From NCBI GenBank assembly GCA_036322875.1, contig AP027925.1, positions 248,001-312,000 on the forward strand: a stretch of 64,000 nt of DNA. The letters run 5' to 3'. This DNA is from Paraimprobicoccus trichonymphae. Lineage in GTDB: Bacteria; Bacillota; Clostridia; Oscillospirales; Acutalibacteraceae. Made by a program: the position numbers and the translations under genes. Each line of letters opens with the position of its first letter. Position 1 is the first letter of the stretch. This document shows positions 1 through 8,862 of this stretch, one piece after another. Below the pieces are notes generated by a model, which was not told the origin of the DNA, made no database searches, and saw only the letters and a list, made by a program, of their open reading frames with translations.

Positions 1-921
1 TTAGATAAGATAATAAACGATGAGTCTTCATGTACTATTGTTTTCTTAGGGGACTACGTTGACAGAGGAAAAAATAGTTTAGCTGTTGTAAATTTAGTCC
101 TTAGACTCAAACTTTTATACCCAGAGAAAGTTTTTGTTTTGCGTGGAAACCACGAAGATAGAAATTATAACTATTTTAGAAGCTATCAAGACATCAGTGA
201 TTTAAATGGATCTACTTTTTTAAGTGAATGCCTTGATATTTATGGAGGGAACCAAGATGAATGCTCTTTGATTAGTTACATTATGGGTAACTTAATTAAT
301 GTTCAAAATTATCAAAATTTAATGAACTATTTCACTGGAGAAGTGAAAGTAACTAAGTTTAAATATAACGACAAATGCGTTGATTGTGCGGGCTACGAAA
401 TTTGGGATCTTTATAACCAAGTTTTTGAATATTTGCCATTTGCTGCTGTTGTTAATAGGAATAGTAATAAAATTTTTGCTGCCCATGCTGGTATTCCTAC
501 ATCTGATGGTTTTCGTATTTATGATTTAAATAATTTAAAAAAGCCGGTTCGAGAACCACAAAAAACTTGTGAGCTTAATGATTTAATTTGGTCTGATCCT
601 TCTGATGATTCCGAATGCAATGTAGAGCCAAATAAGCTTAGAGGTAAAGAATATCGGTGTTTTGGTGAAAACGTATATAAAAAATTTATGCATAATAATA
701 ATTTAAATGTAGGTATTTTTGGACATCGGAAAATCGATTATGGTTTTTATAAACCGCAATTTAATAGTAAACTAGTCACTGTTTTTTCAGCATCAAATTA
801 TGAAAATAATAATAATACAGCAGGTATATTAGTTTTTGACATAAAAAGCGCTGGTTGTCGTCCAGTTGGTATTGATGGACTTGGAATTATAAAAAACAAT
901 GATAGGATAAGTGTAAAATAA
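1..921 (+). CDS. PPP-family (calcineurin-like) Ser/Thr phosphatase, 5' end outside window
   Basis: The frame is open from base 1, so the start lies outside the window; 306 codons are visible. PPP phosphatase metal-binding motifs appear in order: GDYVDRG (visible residues 17-23), RGNHE (48-52), then a HAG triplet, a GHR triplet and a FSASNYE segment near the C-terminus, matching the family's FSAPNY block. The first motif (GDxHG) must lie upstream. Members are two-metal protein phosphatases acting on phospho-Ser/Thr, typical of eukaryotes and sporadic in bacteria. There is a long insertion between RGNHE and HAG. The decayed relative at 32.6 kb begins with a signal peptide, so this protein may also be exported, but its N-terminus is not visible. 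CGN arginine codons are more frequent here than in neighbouring core genes. Family assignment is firm; substrate unknown. Confidence 0.85.
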   Translation, partial: LDKIINDESSCTIVFLGDYVDRGKNSLAVVNLVLRLKLLYPEKVFVLRGNHEDRNYNYFRSYQDISDLNGSTFLSECLDIYGGNQDECSLISYIMGNLINVQNYQNLMNYFTGEVKVTKFKYNDKCVDCAGYEIWDLYNQVFEYLPFAAVVNRNSNKIFAAHAGIPTSDGFRIYDLNNLKKPVREPQKTCELNDLIWSDPSDDSECNVEPNKLRGKEYRCFGENVYKKFMHNNNLNVGIFGHRKIDYGFYKPQFNSKLVTVFSASNYENNNNTAGILVFDIKSAGCRPVGIDGLGIIKNNDRISVK

Positions 922-1001
922 TATATTGGGTAATAGTAGTTCATGATTGTCAAAAATTAGGTTGCTAGTATATACTATAATAAACAACTTTGGGAGGAAA
1001 T

Positions 1002-2027
1002 ATGAACTGTTGTTGCCTTGTATTAGCAGCTGGCGAAGGAACTAGAATGAAATTTGATAAACCTAAGGTTTTGTCAGAAATTTTGTTTGAACCAATGATA
1101 AGTTGGATTTTAGACACTGTAAAATCTTGTAAAATAGAAGAAACCTGTGTGGTAACTGGCTATAAAAGTGAAATTTTAGAAAATTATTTAGAAAATTCTG
1201 ACTATACGGTTCAAACTGTTTTTCAAAAAGAAAGAAGAGGAACCGCTCATGCAGTTATTACTGCTTTTGATTTTCTAGAAAAAAATTTAGAAAAAAATGT
1301 ACTAATTTTAGGTGGAGATTCTCCATTTATGGACAAATATTCTATAATTGAATCTTATAAATTTCATGTTAAAAATAACAATTCAGCTACTATTATAAGT
1401 TCGAATATAGAAAATCCTTATGGTTACGGCAGAATATTAAGAGACAAAAACAATATAATTTCTTCCATAACAGAAGAAAAGCATTTAAATAGAAAACAAA
1501 AAAAAATAAAAGAAGTAAATTCTGGTGTTTATTGGTTTAAGTCTAAAGATTTAATTTTTACACTAAAAAATATTTTTAAATATAATTTAAATAAAGAATA
1601 TTATTTAACTTCAGCAATAGAAGATTTAATAAAAAACAAGTTAAAAGTAGGTATATTTAAAACTAATTCTGATGTAGTCTTAGGTGCGAATGATCCTTTT
1701 CAATTGAGAGAATTGAATGAATTAGCAAGAAGAAAAATAATAGAAAAACATGTTTTAAATGGTGTAAATATTCCTTTTTCTGATAGTGTAATCATCACTA
1801 GAAAAGTAATTATAAATAAAAATTGTAAAATAATGCCTTGCAGTATAATTTCAGGAGAAAGCATTATAGGAGATAATTGCACAATTGGACCAAACGCTCA
1901 AATTGAAAATTGCAATATTCAAAATAATATAAAAATTAAATTTAGTTACTATAAAGATAGTAATATAGAAAATTCTAAAAAAACTTTTGAATTGATTATA
2001 AATGAAAATAAAATTATAAATATCTGA
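1002..2027 (+). CDS. glmU: UDP-GlcNAc pyrophosphorylase (GlmU-type), shortened acetyltransferase half
   Basis: Uridyltransferase that makes UDP-GlcNAc from GlcNAc-1-phosphate and UTP for peptidoglycan. The nucleotide-binding motif LAAGEGTRM followed by a KPKVL segment is at the N-terminus; GGDSPF and the NKEYYLTSAIEDLI block are also typical of GlmU. ATG 1002 is chosen because GGGAGG (992-997) lies just before it; a TTG at 990 is in frame but overlaps that site. The protein has 341 residues against about 456 for full GlmU. After residue 250 only a few left-handed beta-helix turns remain, and the acetyl-CoA-binding part with the catalytic histidine is missing. It should therefore do only the uridylyl step, with GlcN-1-P acetylation supplied elsewhere, or it is a GlmU paralogue. 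The glycosyltransferase downstream is convergent. Confidence 0.85.
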   Translation: MNCCCLVLAAGEGTRMKFDKPKVLSEILFEPMISWILDTVKSCKIEETCVVTGYKSEILENYLENSDYTVQTVFQKERRGTAHAVITAFDFLEKNLEKNVLILGGDSPFMDKYSIIESYKFHVKNNNSATIISSNIENPYGYGRILRDKNNIISSITEEKHLNRKQKKIKEVNSGVYWFKSKDLIFTLKNIFKYNLNKEYYLTSAIEDLIKNKLKVGIFKTNSDVVLGANDPFQLRELNELARRKIIEKHVLNGVNIPFSDSVIITRKVIINKNCKIMPCSIISGESIIGDNCTIGPNAQIENCNIQNNIKIKFSYYKDSNIENSKKTFELIINENKIINI

Positions 2028-2042
2028 ATATAAACTAATTTT

Positions 2043-2888
2043 TTATAAATTATCTATTAAATTTTCCCATTTTTTTATTATAATATTTTTATCAAATTTT
2101 TCTATATCAACATAAGAATTTTCAGAAAATTTTTTTCTGAGAATCTTGTTTTCTACTAAAGTATTAATTTTATCTGCCATTTCATTTTTGTCATAGCAAT
2201 TTATTAAAAACCCATTTATATCATTTTTTACTATTTCAGCTGGACCAGTTAGACAATTAAAACTGACAATAGGCAACTTATTCGCTTTTGCTTCTAGCAA
2301 AACCATTGGTAAACCTTCTCTATAAGAAGTTAGTACAAATAGGCTATAATTTTTATAAATTTTATTTAAATCATCAACTTTAAATTTTAAAATTAAATTT
2401 TTTTCCAGTTTATACTTTAAAATTTTATTTTGTATACTTTCAAATTCTGGACCATCACCAAATATATGCCATTGCCAATTTTTATGTATTTTAAAAACTT
2501 TGTTAGCCACTTCAACTAACATGTTAAAACCTTTTTCAACAGAAAATCTGCCAGCTGAGATAATAAATCTAGATTCTAAATTATAATTGTAAACACATTT
2601 ATAAGTATTTTCGTCTATAAAATTATAAATAAAATCGATTTTTTCACTTTTCACTTTAAAAATTTTAATATAATCTTTTAAATTTCTTTTAGTTAAAACA
2701 ATAATTTTATCGCTCATTTTACAAGCAATTTTTCTAAAAAGTTTAGTTTTTTTGTCTTCAATTTGATTTATTAAAGATCCGTGATCACAAAAAACTATTT
2801 TAGATTTTATGAAAAATTTAACTAAAAATACAAAAATTGGTATATAGTGTCCTACCATAAACAAAATATCTATTTTATTTTCATTCAC
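2043..2888 (-). CDS. family 4 glycosyltransferase, main part of a frameshifted gene
   Basis: GT-B fold glycosyltransferase. The C-terminal nucleotide-sugar domain is recognisable: AGRFSVEKGFNML, then GDGPE, then the donor-binding SYREGLPMVLLEAKA block followed by GPAEIV. The acceptor sugar cannot be told; cell-wall or surface polysaccharide is usual. The open frame starts only at a GTG (2888) with no ribosome site and lacks the family N-terminus. That N-terminus is present just upstream in another frame (3130-2995), separated by a run of 11 A. One more A in that run would join the frames exactly. The gene is therefore either recently broken or rescued by slippage. Confidence 0.7.
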   Translation of the reverse strand: MNENKIDILFMVGHYIPIFVFLVKFFIKSKIVFCDHGSLINQIEDKKTKLFRKIACKMSDKIIVLTKRNLKDYIKIFKVKSEKIDFIYNFIDENTYKCVYNYNLESRFIISAGRFSVEKGFNMLVEVANKVFKIHKNWQWHIFGDGPEFESIQNKILKYKLEKNLILKFKVDDLNKIYKNYSLFVLTSYREGLPMVLLEAKANKLPIVSFNCLTGPAEIVKNDINGFLINCYDKNEMADKINTLVENKILRKKFSENSYVDIEKFDKNIIIKKWENLIDNL

Positions 2889-2994
2889 ATATTTTTTTAT
2901 GTAAAAAAATGATCTAAAAATTAGATATCTTAATCTTTTATTAGAGTCTAAATTAAAACTATCAATTTTAATTCTATTACTTATTTTTTTTTTT

Positions 2995-3130
2995 CAACTT
3001 TACACATCGAAACCAAATATATTTCATACTTATCAGAAAGATTTTCACATAAAGAAATAATTATTTTCCTTATTCCCCCGTAATTTGACAAATCAAAACA
3101 CAGAAAACATAATTTTTTTTTCAAAATCAA
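2995..3130 (-). pseudogene. N-terminal piece of the family 4 glycosyltransferase, out of frame
   Basis: This frame reads LCFLCFDLSNYGGIRKI and onward, the usual GT4 opening with a glycine-rich acceptor loop, and runs to the A11 tract (2994-2984). There it hits TAA, while the downstream frame carries the rest of the enzyme. The only starts in this frame are TTG codons (3130, 3124). An ATG at 3137 lies in the other frame, before a run of nine A (3121-3113), so even the start may need a frame change at a homopolymer. Confidence 0.6.
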
Positions 3131-3137
3131 AACTCAT

Positions 3138-3510
3138 TAATACACAAAATTTAAATTTACTACGCATAAAGATTCTATTATAAAATCATAAAAGTGTCAA
3201 AACAAAAAAAATTTCTTTCCAAATGAAGAAATAAAAAATTTAATATAGAAAAACAACGCTAAGCATTGATGTTCTAAAATAACAAGAATGTCTATTTTTA
3301 TAGATATAAGATAAACATAACATGGTTAAACTTAAGATTGGAGAAAAATCACTATTAAATTAAGAGGGAATACAAAAACTAAAAATGAAAAAATTTATTT
3401 TTGAAATTTTAAATTGTAAAAAAAGTTGACATACGAAAAAATATCTTGTAATTTTAGAATCAAAATAAGAAAATCTATGAATATTTTCCAAAAAAGGAGT
3501 TTTTTTAGTT
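3138..3510. other. gene-free AT-rich stretch with a possible promoter near its end
   Basis: No coding pattern or known RNA was seen. Near the right end a TTGACA (3426-3431) is followed 15 bases later by TGTAAT (3447-3452), a plausible but short-spaced sigma-A promoter for the gene at 3511. The rest may be the promoter region of the leftward glycosyltransferase. Confidence 0.35.
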
Positions 3511-3987
3511 ATGAAGTTAAATAAAAAATTTTTAAGTTATTCAACAATAAGTATTATATTACATTGTTCATTAGTGGGCAACTTGAATGCTGTAAAAAAA
3601 TACAGTTATTGTGCAAATTCATCGCAAGAATTTTATTTTAAATTTAAAGAAAACAGGGCTGAACTTTCTTTATTTTTTATTGTAGAGTATAGAGATGAAA
3701 AGACCAGAGAAGTAAAAATTATAATTGGAGAAAAAAATAAAACTTATTTAAGAAAAGAGTTGAAAATTGAACACAACGTTGATATTATAATAAGCAAAAG
3801 TCAAAATAGAAAATATATAGAACTTTTTTCTGTCAAGACATATTTTAAAAATATAAAAAATTATAGAAATTCTTGTTTTATTAGTTGTTTTAAAGTTGAC
3901 GGCGAAATTCCCTTAGGAGAAGAATGGAAAAAGGAGTTTGATAATTTTACTGAAAAAATTAAATGCGCAGTTATTGCTATCGACTAA
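3511..3987 (+). CDS. secreted protein of unknown function
   Basis: A 158-residue protein with a clear Sec signal peptide: basic MKLNKK, a hydrophobic core to about residue 20, and a possible cleavage site after GNLNA. The mature part is charged, with many Lys and Glu and three or four Cys. I recognise no family. The start is supported by AGGAG (3495-3499). It stands alone, with gene-poor DNA on both sides. Its signal peptide resembles in style, but is not the same as, the one shared by the duplicated family at 6.6-8.1 kb. Confidence 0.6.
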   Translation: MKLNKKFLSYSTISIILHCSLVGNLNAVKKYSYCANSSQEFYFKFKENRAELSLFFIVEYRDEKTREVKIIIGEKNKTYLRKELKIEHNVDIIISKSQNRKYIELFSVKTYFKNIKNYRNSCFISCFKVDGEIPLGEEWKKEFDNFTEKIKCAVIAID

Positions 3988-4532
3988 AATACTAAGAATG
4001 CGGAAAAATTTTCAAGAAAAATATACCAACAATAGAGCAAAACCTGAGATAAAAAAACTAATTATTAAGTTCTCTATTCTCGCAAACCATTTTTTTAATT
4101 GATTTTTTGGCATACCTTAACTATGACCTCACCGCCAAGGGATATTTTTGCATTGTATTCACCATATTAAGCGTAAAAGTGTGATGGATTATGCTTATTT
4201 TTGCTAAACATTCTTATTATTATACCATAAAACATTGATAATACTGGCATTTTTACTCAATTTCATTAATCTTAATTTATAGTTGCTACTATTTTCTATA
4301 ATTTATATTGTGTCATAAACCTTTAAAAAAGTCAATTTAGTACTAATTTTATATCCTCAAAAATATGGAAATTAAAGGTCTAGGATTAATAGACATAAAA
4401 AAAGTTTTTGTCTGGTAACTATAGAAAATTCAAAAAATAGACGTTGTAATAAACTTGAAAAAATGGAAGAACTATGAAATAAAACATAGAACCAGCTATT
4501 TTGCACAGTCAAAAATCGAAATATGATAACAA
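3988..4532. other. gene-free stretch, no recognisable feature
   Basis: Only short open frames are present. The minus strand around 4100-4170 reads a protein-like string (YGEYNAKISLGGEVIVKV) ended by stops, probably a trace of a lost gene that I cannot name. No terminator or RNA structure was recognised. Confidence 0.3.
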
Positions 4533-6077
4533 TTATTTTATGTATCCAAAAGTGTGAAATTCTCTTATCAAATCGACTTTTATTTGGCTAGGATAAGTTA
4601 ATTCAGATTCTACTCTTTTACAAATTGTCCTTGTTAAAATAGGCATTCTTTTGTCTGTTATTATTTTTGGTTTTACCATTACTCTTAATTCTCTTCCAGC
4701 TTGCACAGCATAACATCTTTGGACACCCTCAAAAGATGAAACTATTCTTTCTAGGTTTTCTAATCTTTTTATATATTTTTCTATATTTTCTCTTCTAGCT
4801 CCCGGTCTAGAAGCAGAAATCGCATCGGCAGTTTGCAATATCATAGCTATTTCTGTTTCAGGTTCTACATCATTGTGATGAGATCTTATAGCGTTAACCA
4901 CTTCTTCACTTTCACCATATTTTTTTGCTATATCTGCACCTATTTCTACATGTGAACCTTCTATTTGATAATCTAAAGCTTTTCCTATATCATGCAGCAA
5001 TCCAATTTTTCTTGCTAGAGTTATATTCAATTTTAATTCAGCAGCTATCATACCGCATAAATAAGCGACTTCTAAAGAATGTTTTAAAACATTCTGACTG
5101 TAACTAGTTCTAAATTTTAAAGTTCCTAGTAGTCTTATTAATTCAGGATGAATAACACTAATTTTTGTTTCTAAAACAGCTCTTTCACCATGATATTTAA
5201 TTTCTCTAGTCATTTCGCTTTGTACTTTATTAACTACTTCTTCTATCTTTGTTGGGTGAATTCTTCCGTCTAAAATCAATCTTTCTATAGAAATTTTTGC
5301 AACTTCTCTTCTTACAGGATCAAAACAAGACAAAGTTATTGCTTCTGGTGTGTCGTCTATTACTAAATCAACACCTGTTAATTTTTCTATACATTTTATA
5401 TTTCTACCTTCACGACCAATTATCCTACCCTTCATCTCATCATTGGGTAAAGAAACCACAGAAATCATTGATTCCGAGCTGTGAATCCAAGTACATCTCT
5501 GAATAGCAATAGATAATATTTCTTGAGCTTTTATTTCGCTTTCTTCTTTTAATTCTTCTTCATATTTAGAAATTTTCATAGATTTTTCATCATCTAATTC
5601 TTTTTGTAAACTGTCTAATATATGATTTTTCGCTTGAACTGCAGTAAACCCAGAAATTTTTTCTAATAATTCTAATTGAGTTTTTTTTATGCTATCAAGT
5701 TCTATACTTTTGCTTTTGATATTTTCCAATTTTTCATTTATTATCTCTTCTTTAGACTCTATATTGGTGAGCTTTTTTTCTATAATTTCTTCTCTTTGAA
5801 ATAACCTGTTTTCTTGTTGTTGGATCTTTTCTTTTTGTTTACTAATCTCGTTTTCTTCTTTTTCTCTAAGTTTATGTACAATTTCTTTCCCCTCTAAAAT
5901 TAGTTCTTTTTTTTCAGTTTCAGCTAATTCTTTAGATTTTTCTAAAATTTTCTTAGATTCATACTCAGCCGAAAGCATTATTTTTTCAGATTTTTTTTTT
6001 CTGTATATAAAACCTAAAATAAAAAACAATATCGAGTTTAATATTAAAATAACTACATTTATAATTTCCAAAATCAA
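4533..6077 (-). CDS. rny: ribonuclease Y
   Basis: Membrane-anchored endoribonuclease that starts mRNA decay in Firmicutes. The 514-residue protein has the family layout: an N-terminal membrane helix (about residues 5-22), a long Lys/Glu-rich coiled coil (about 25-190), a KH domain with GRIIGREGRN, and an HD domain with HSLEVAY and LLHDIGKALD, the metal-binding His-Asp pair, then SHHNDVEPE. Length is close to the usual 520. The start is a TTG (6077) with no strong ribosome site; no ATG in this frame gives the expected N-terminus. The frame is intact despite many A runs in the coiled-coil part. It stands alone between two gene-free stretches. Confidence 0.95.
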   Translation of the reverse strand: MILEIINVVILILNSILFFILGFIYRKKKSEKIMLSAEYESKKILEKSKELAETEKKELILEGKEIVHKLREKEENEISKQKEKIQQQENRLFQREEIIEKKLTNIESKEEIINEKLENIKSKSIELDSIKKTQLELLEKISGFTAVQAKNHILDSLQKELDDEKSMKISKYEEELKEESEIKAQEILSIAIQRCTWIHSSESMISVVSLPNDEMKGRIIGREGRNIKCIEKLTGVDLVIDDTPEAITLSCFDPVRREVAKISIERLILDGRIHPTKIEEVVNKVQSEMTREIKYHGERAVLETKISVIHPELIRLLGTLKFRTSYSQNVLKHSLEVAYLCGMIAAELKLNITLARKIGLLHDIGKALDYQIEGSHVEIGADIAKKYGESEEVVNAIRSHHNDVEPETEIAMILQTADAISASRPGARRENIEKYIKRLENLERIVSSFEGVQRCYAVQAGRELRVMVKPKIITDKRMPILTRTICKRVESELTYPSQIKVDLIREFHTFGYIK

Positions 6078-6565
6078 ATTACACTCATTTCAAAATTTTG
6101 TGTATACTACGAATTTATTCATTAAAAAACAAAACAAAAAGCTTTTTTAAATTGTTCAAAAACTTCACATAAGTTATTGTCTAGAAAAGAATATTCATAA
6201 ATTCATTTTATACTATAATATCCTTTTTTTTAATCAAAGACAAACTTTTGAACCTATCGAATAAATTTCGAAAATTTTTACGAATGTATGTAAAAATTTG
6301 TTTTTAATAAGTTCTGTTCACACAAAATAAAGAGTAAAAAATTAAAGCAATGTACAAAAAATAGTCCACAATGAGAAAAAATACGTATAAATCTCAGGAT
6401 GTTTGTTCAACTTAACTATGTTTTAGATTATGAAGTTATGGGTTTTTCTGGATAGAATCAAGTAAAATAGGATTGGAACAAAAACCTGATATTTTTTATA
6501 TTTATCGTACAAAAAAAGAACTTTTTTTAAATTGAATGCAGCGAAAAAAATATCGAAATTTTGAT
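6078..6565. other. gene-free stretch
   Basis: Extremely AT-rich DNA with no coding pattern on either strand. It presumably holds the promoter for the leftward rny gene, but no clear pair of hexamers was picked out. Confidence 0.3.
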
Positions 6566-7105
6566 TCAATCAATATCTTTTAGATCATCTTTGTTTAGAT
6601 AATAACTACGGTATCGATCATCATTATTATCATTAAAACTAGCATTACCGTAGTTATTATCTAAATAAACTTCTATATAGTCAATATTTGGATTTAAATC
6701 AGGCTCAAAACCTATTTTATTAAAAAATGCTTTTCCGTTTTTTGTTTTAATAATTTGACGGATTTCTTCGTCCCACAACTGAATAAAATATTTAGGTGTT
6801 TCTTTAGGAATATTAACGGTTTGACCATTTTTCCTAAATTGGTAAATCTTATATACAACCTCCATAGGCATTTTTTTGATTTATAATCCTCTTCTGTCCA
6901 AATAGCTTTTTTCACTTATATGATCTGTTGATAATACTTTAGGAACCTTTGAACTACTTGTGGAAAGTCTAAAATGTGATTTTTTCTGTAAGTATTGATA
7001 AAATCTATAGCCACCGTAATCCAATGCTTTTAAATTACAACCTACGAAACTTAAACCCAAAGCCAAATTTACTGCCAAAACTTTATTTATTTTTTTATTA
7101 AACAA
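6566..7105 (-). pseudogene. broken copy of the exported family at 7603-8145
   Basis: The first 27 residues (to NLKA) match the signal peptide of the next gene with one early change, Cys for Tyr at residue 23. The frame stops at TAA (6883-6881) after 74 residues, and the same frame then resumes to 6566. The resumed part aligns with the C-terminus of the intact relative: TKNGKAFF here against TKDGKTFC there, each followed by a similar spacing and tail. A single in-frame stop thus splits one gene, and the middle is shortened. A weak ribosome site precedes ATG 6871, so separate translation of the second half cannot be excluded. Confidence 0.6.
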
Positions 7106-7330
7106 TGTTTTCTTCTTTTATAAAATTGTAACAAGTTTTTTTACAAATGTCAACATTTTTTTATTGATTAATTAACTAAAATTATTATAGAATATATATA
7201 CAAAAAAGCAAAATGAGTAGCTGAATTTTTTGCTTTCAACTATTTATTCTTTTGAATGATAGTTTTCAAATCAATTCATCAGAACAATGATTATACTTCT
7301 TCTTCCAAAACAAAATATCTTATTATTCCC
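7106..7330. repeat. upstream repeat, copy 1 (pairs with 8146-8405)
   Basis: The DNA upstream of the broken gene closely matches the DNA upstream of its intact relative, including a run of about 70 bases centred on 7250 (compare 8350) that differs at only a few positions. Signal peptide and upstream region were duplicated together, so the two copies probably share a promoter. This is a direct repeat with a period of about 1.04-1.1 kb. Confidence 0.7.
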
Positions 7331-7590
7331 TATTTTCCTCAGGATCGAAATCTTCTTTAAAAACAAGTATTTTACCACATTTTGTTTTTATTGTGTTCAT
7401 AAATGAAATAAAGCATTGGTTTCATATCGCATAGATTTTACTAATATATCCAAGCCTAATACTCTCCGACATATCATTTATGCCTTTAAAATTAAAAAAT
7501 TCAATGTCATTATATTTTTTTTCTTATCAAAACTAAACTTTTCAGGATTTCCATAGGTTTTTTCAGAATCTTTATTCTGAAGATTAGGTT
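7331..7590 (-). pseudogene. third, strongly decayed member of the same exported family
   Basis: The minus strand near 7400-7330 reads MNTIKTKCGKILVFKEDFD, matching the IIKTKNGKAFFNKIGFEPD stretch of the broken copy and TLVTKDGKTF of the intact one. Further upstream, fragments with RLGYISKIYAI resemble VVYKIYQF of the broken copy. Stops and frame changes separate the pieces. It lies between the two better copies, so the family once had at least three tandem members. Confidence 0.45.
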
Positions 7591-7602
7591 TACATGGATT
7601 TT

Positions 7603-8145
7603 TTAAAGATCTCGTTTTTTTACATAATATTCTGTGTCTCCTGTACCATTAACAATTGCTATATAGAAAATATTTTTTTTGGGAGGACTACTAATTTCTT
7701 TATTCTGACAAAATGTTTTGCCATCTTTTGTTACTAGTGTTTTATCATGATTGTCAACATCATTATTTAACTTAATAACATATTTTTTTAATACTGTTAT
7801 TAAATCTGTGGCTTTTTTTTTACATTTACTGGTTTCAGTAACATTACAAACGGTAGCATTTTCTTTTTTATATTCTGATTTAATTTTCTCAAGGTCTTTC
7901 TCAGCGTCCTCTCGAGTATTATAAAATTCAACGTGGAAATATTGATAGCCTTTGTAAGCACCGCAACTTCCCCCTGCCGCTACGAACGGTGCTAGAACAA
8001 TAAGTACACTTTTCACAGGATTATTTCTCATACACTCTAAAATCCCATGTTGTTTGGCATCCACTGCTTTTAAATTATAACCTACGAAACTTAAACCCAA
8101 AGCTAAATTTACTGCCAAAACTTTATTTATTTTTTTATTAAACAA
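7603..8145 (-). CDS. exported protein of an orphan duplicated family
   Basis: A 180-residue protein with signal peptide MFNKKINKVLAVNLALGLSF ending near KAVDA, and a second hydrophobic, Gly/Ala-rich segment (about residues 45-65, VLIVLAPFVAAGG), which may be a membrane anchor. The rest is hydrophilic with several Cys. I recognise no domain. It is the only intact copy of a family with two broken neighbours (6566-7105 and 7331-7590). Identical leader and upstream DNA suggest shared export and regulation, while the mature parts diverge. A purine-rich site (GGAG) precedes the ATG. Confidence 0.6.
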   Translation of the reverse strand: MFNKKINKVLAVNLALGLSFVGYNLKAVDAKQHGILECMRNNPVKSVLIVLAPFVAAGGSCGAYKGYQYFHVEFYNTREDAEKDLEKIKSEYKKENATVCNVTETSKCKKKATDLITVLKKYVIKLNNDVDNHDKTLVTKDGKTFCQNKEISSPPKKNIFYIAIVNGTGDTEYYVKKRDL

Positions 8146-8405
8146 TATTTTCCTCTCCTGCTTTTTTATTGATCACCATAATTTAAATTAATTCCTATGG
8201 TAATGCTTTATTATTGTAGTATATTTTTTTATAAATGTCAATGTTTTTTTATTAATTAATTAACTAAAGTTATTATTAAAGTATACATACTAAAAAGGCA
8301 AACTAAATAGCTGAATTATTCGTTTTCAATTATTTACTCTTTTGAATGATAGTTTTCAGATCAATTCATCAGAACAGTGATTATACTTCTTCTTCCAAAA
8401 CAAAA
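8146..8405. repeat. upstream repeat, copy 2 (pairs with 7106-7330)
   Basis: Second copy of the direct repeat upstream of the exported family. It ends at about 8405, where the DNA changes to an IS200-type transposase relic, so the relic may mark a boundary of the duplication. Confidence 0.65.
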
Positions 8406-8429
8406 TATTTCGGAATATATTAAACAATT

Positions 8430-8712
8430 TTTGCTTGAAATTTGCAAAAGTCATAGTATAGTTATAAAATACATAGAAACCGATAAAGACCATATACATT
8501 ATATAATATAAACTAACCCCACCATTGTTTTATCAAATCTTGTTAAAATGATGCAAGATTTTACAGCTTATCATATATGGTGTAATTATGCAAATTTTTT
8601 AAGAAACCATTTTTGGAAAGAACAGACTTTTTGGACTGATGGCTATTTTGTATGTTACGTTAAGAATATTATTGAAGCTGCTCTAAAAAACTATATTGAG
8701 AATAAAGGATAA
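8430..8712 (+). pseudogene. IS200/IS605 TnpA transposase relic
   Basis: Forward frames read DKDHIHYII, then after a stop and frame change a segment with HFWKEQTFWTDGYFVCYV and finally YIENKG before TAA (8710-8712). These match Y1 transposases: the HxH metal site (DHVHLL), the FWSDGYFV block and the YIENQG end. The front third of the gene is missing, so it is inactive. It is one of at least eight IS605-type relics in the window. Confidence 0.7.
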
Positions 8713-8862
8713 CTTCTGTTGCCTTAATCCATCAGCTAAAACGATTATTGCGGCGACATTTTCTCAAAATTTGTATTGGCAAAACTTTCTAAGCTATCCT
8801 ACGAATAACTTATATAAACTGTATAAAATTTTATCCACCTCACTAAAATCCCACATATTTTG

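Noticed and set aside
6712..6915. 67-codon open frame overlapping the broken exported gene
   Set aside because: It is another frame over the broken gene; the frame ending at 6566 aligns with the intact relative, this one does not.
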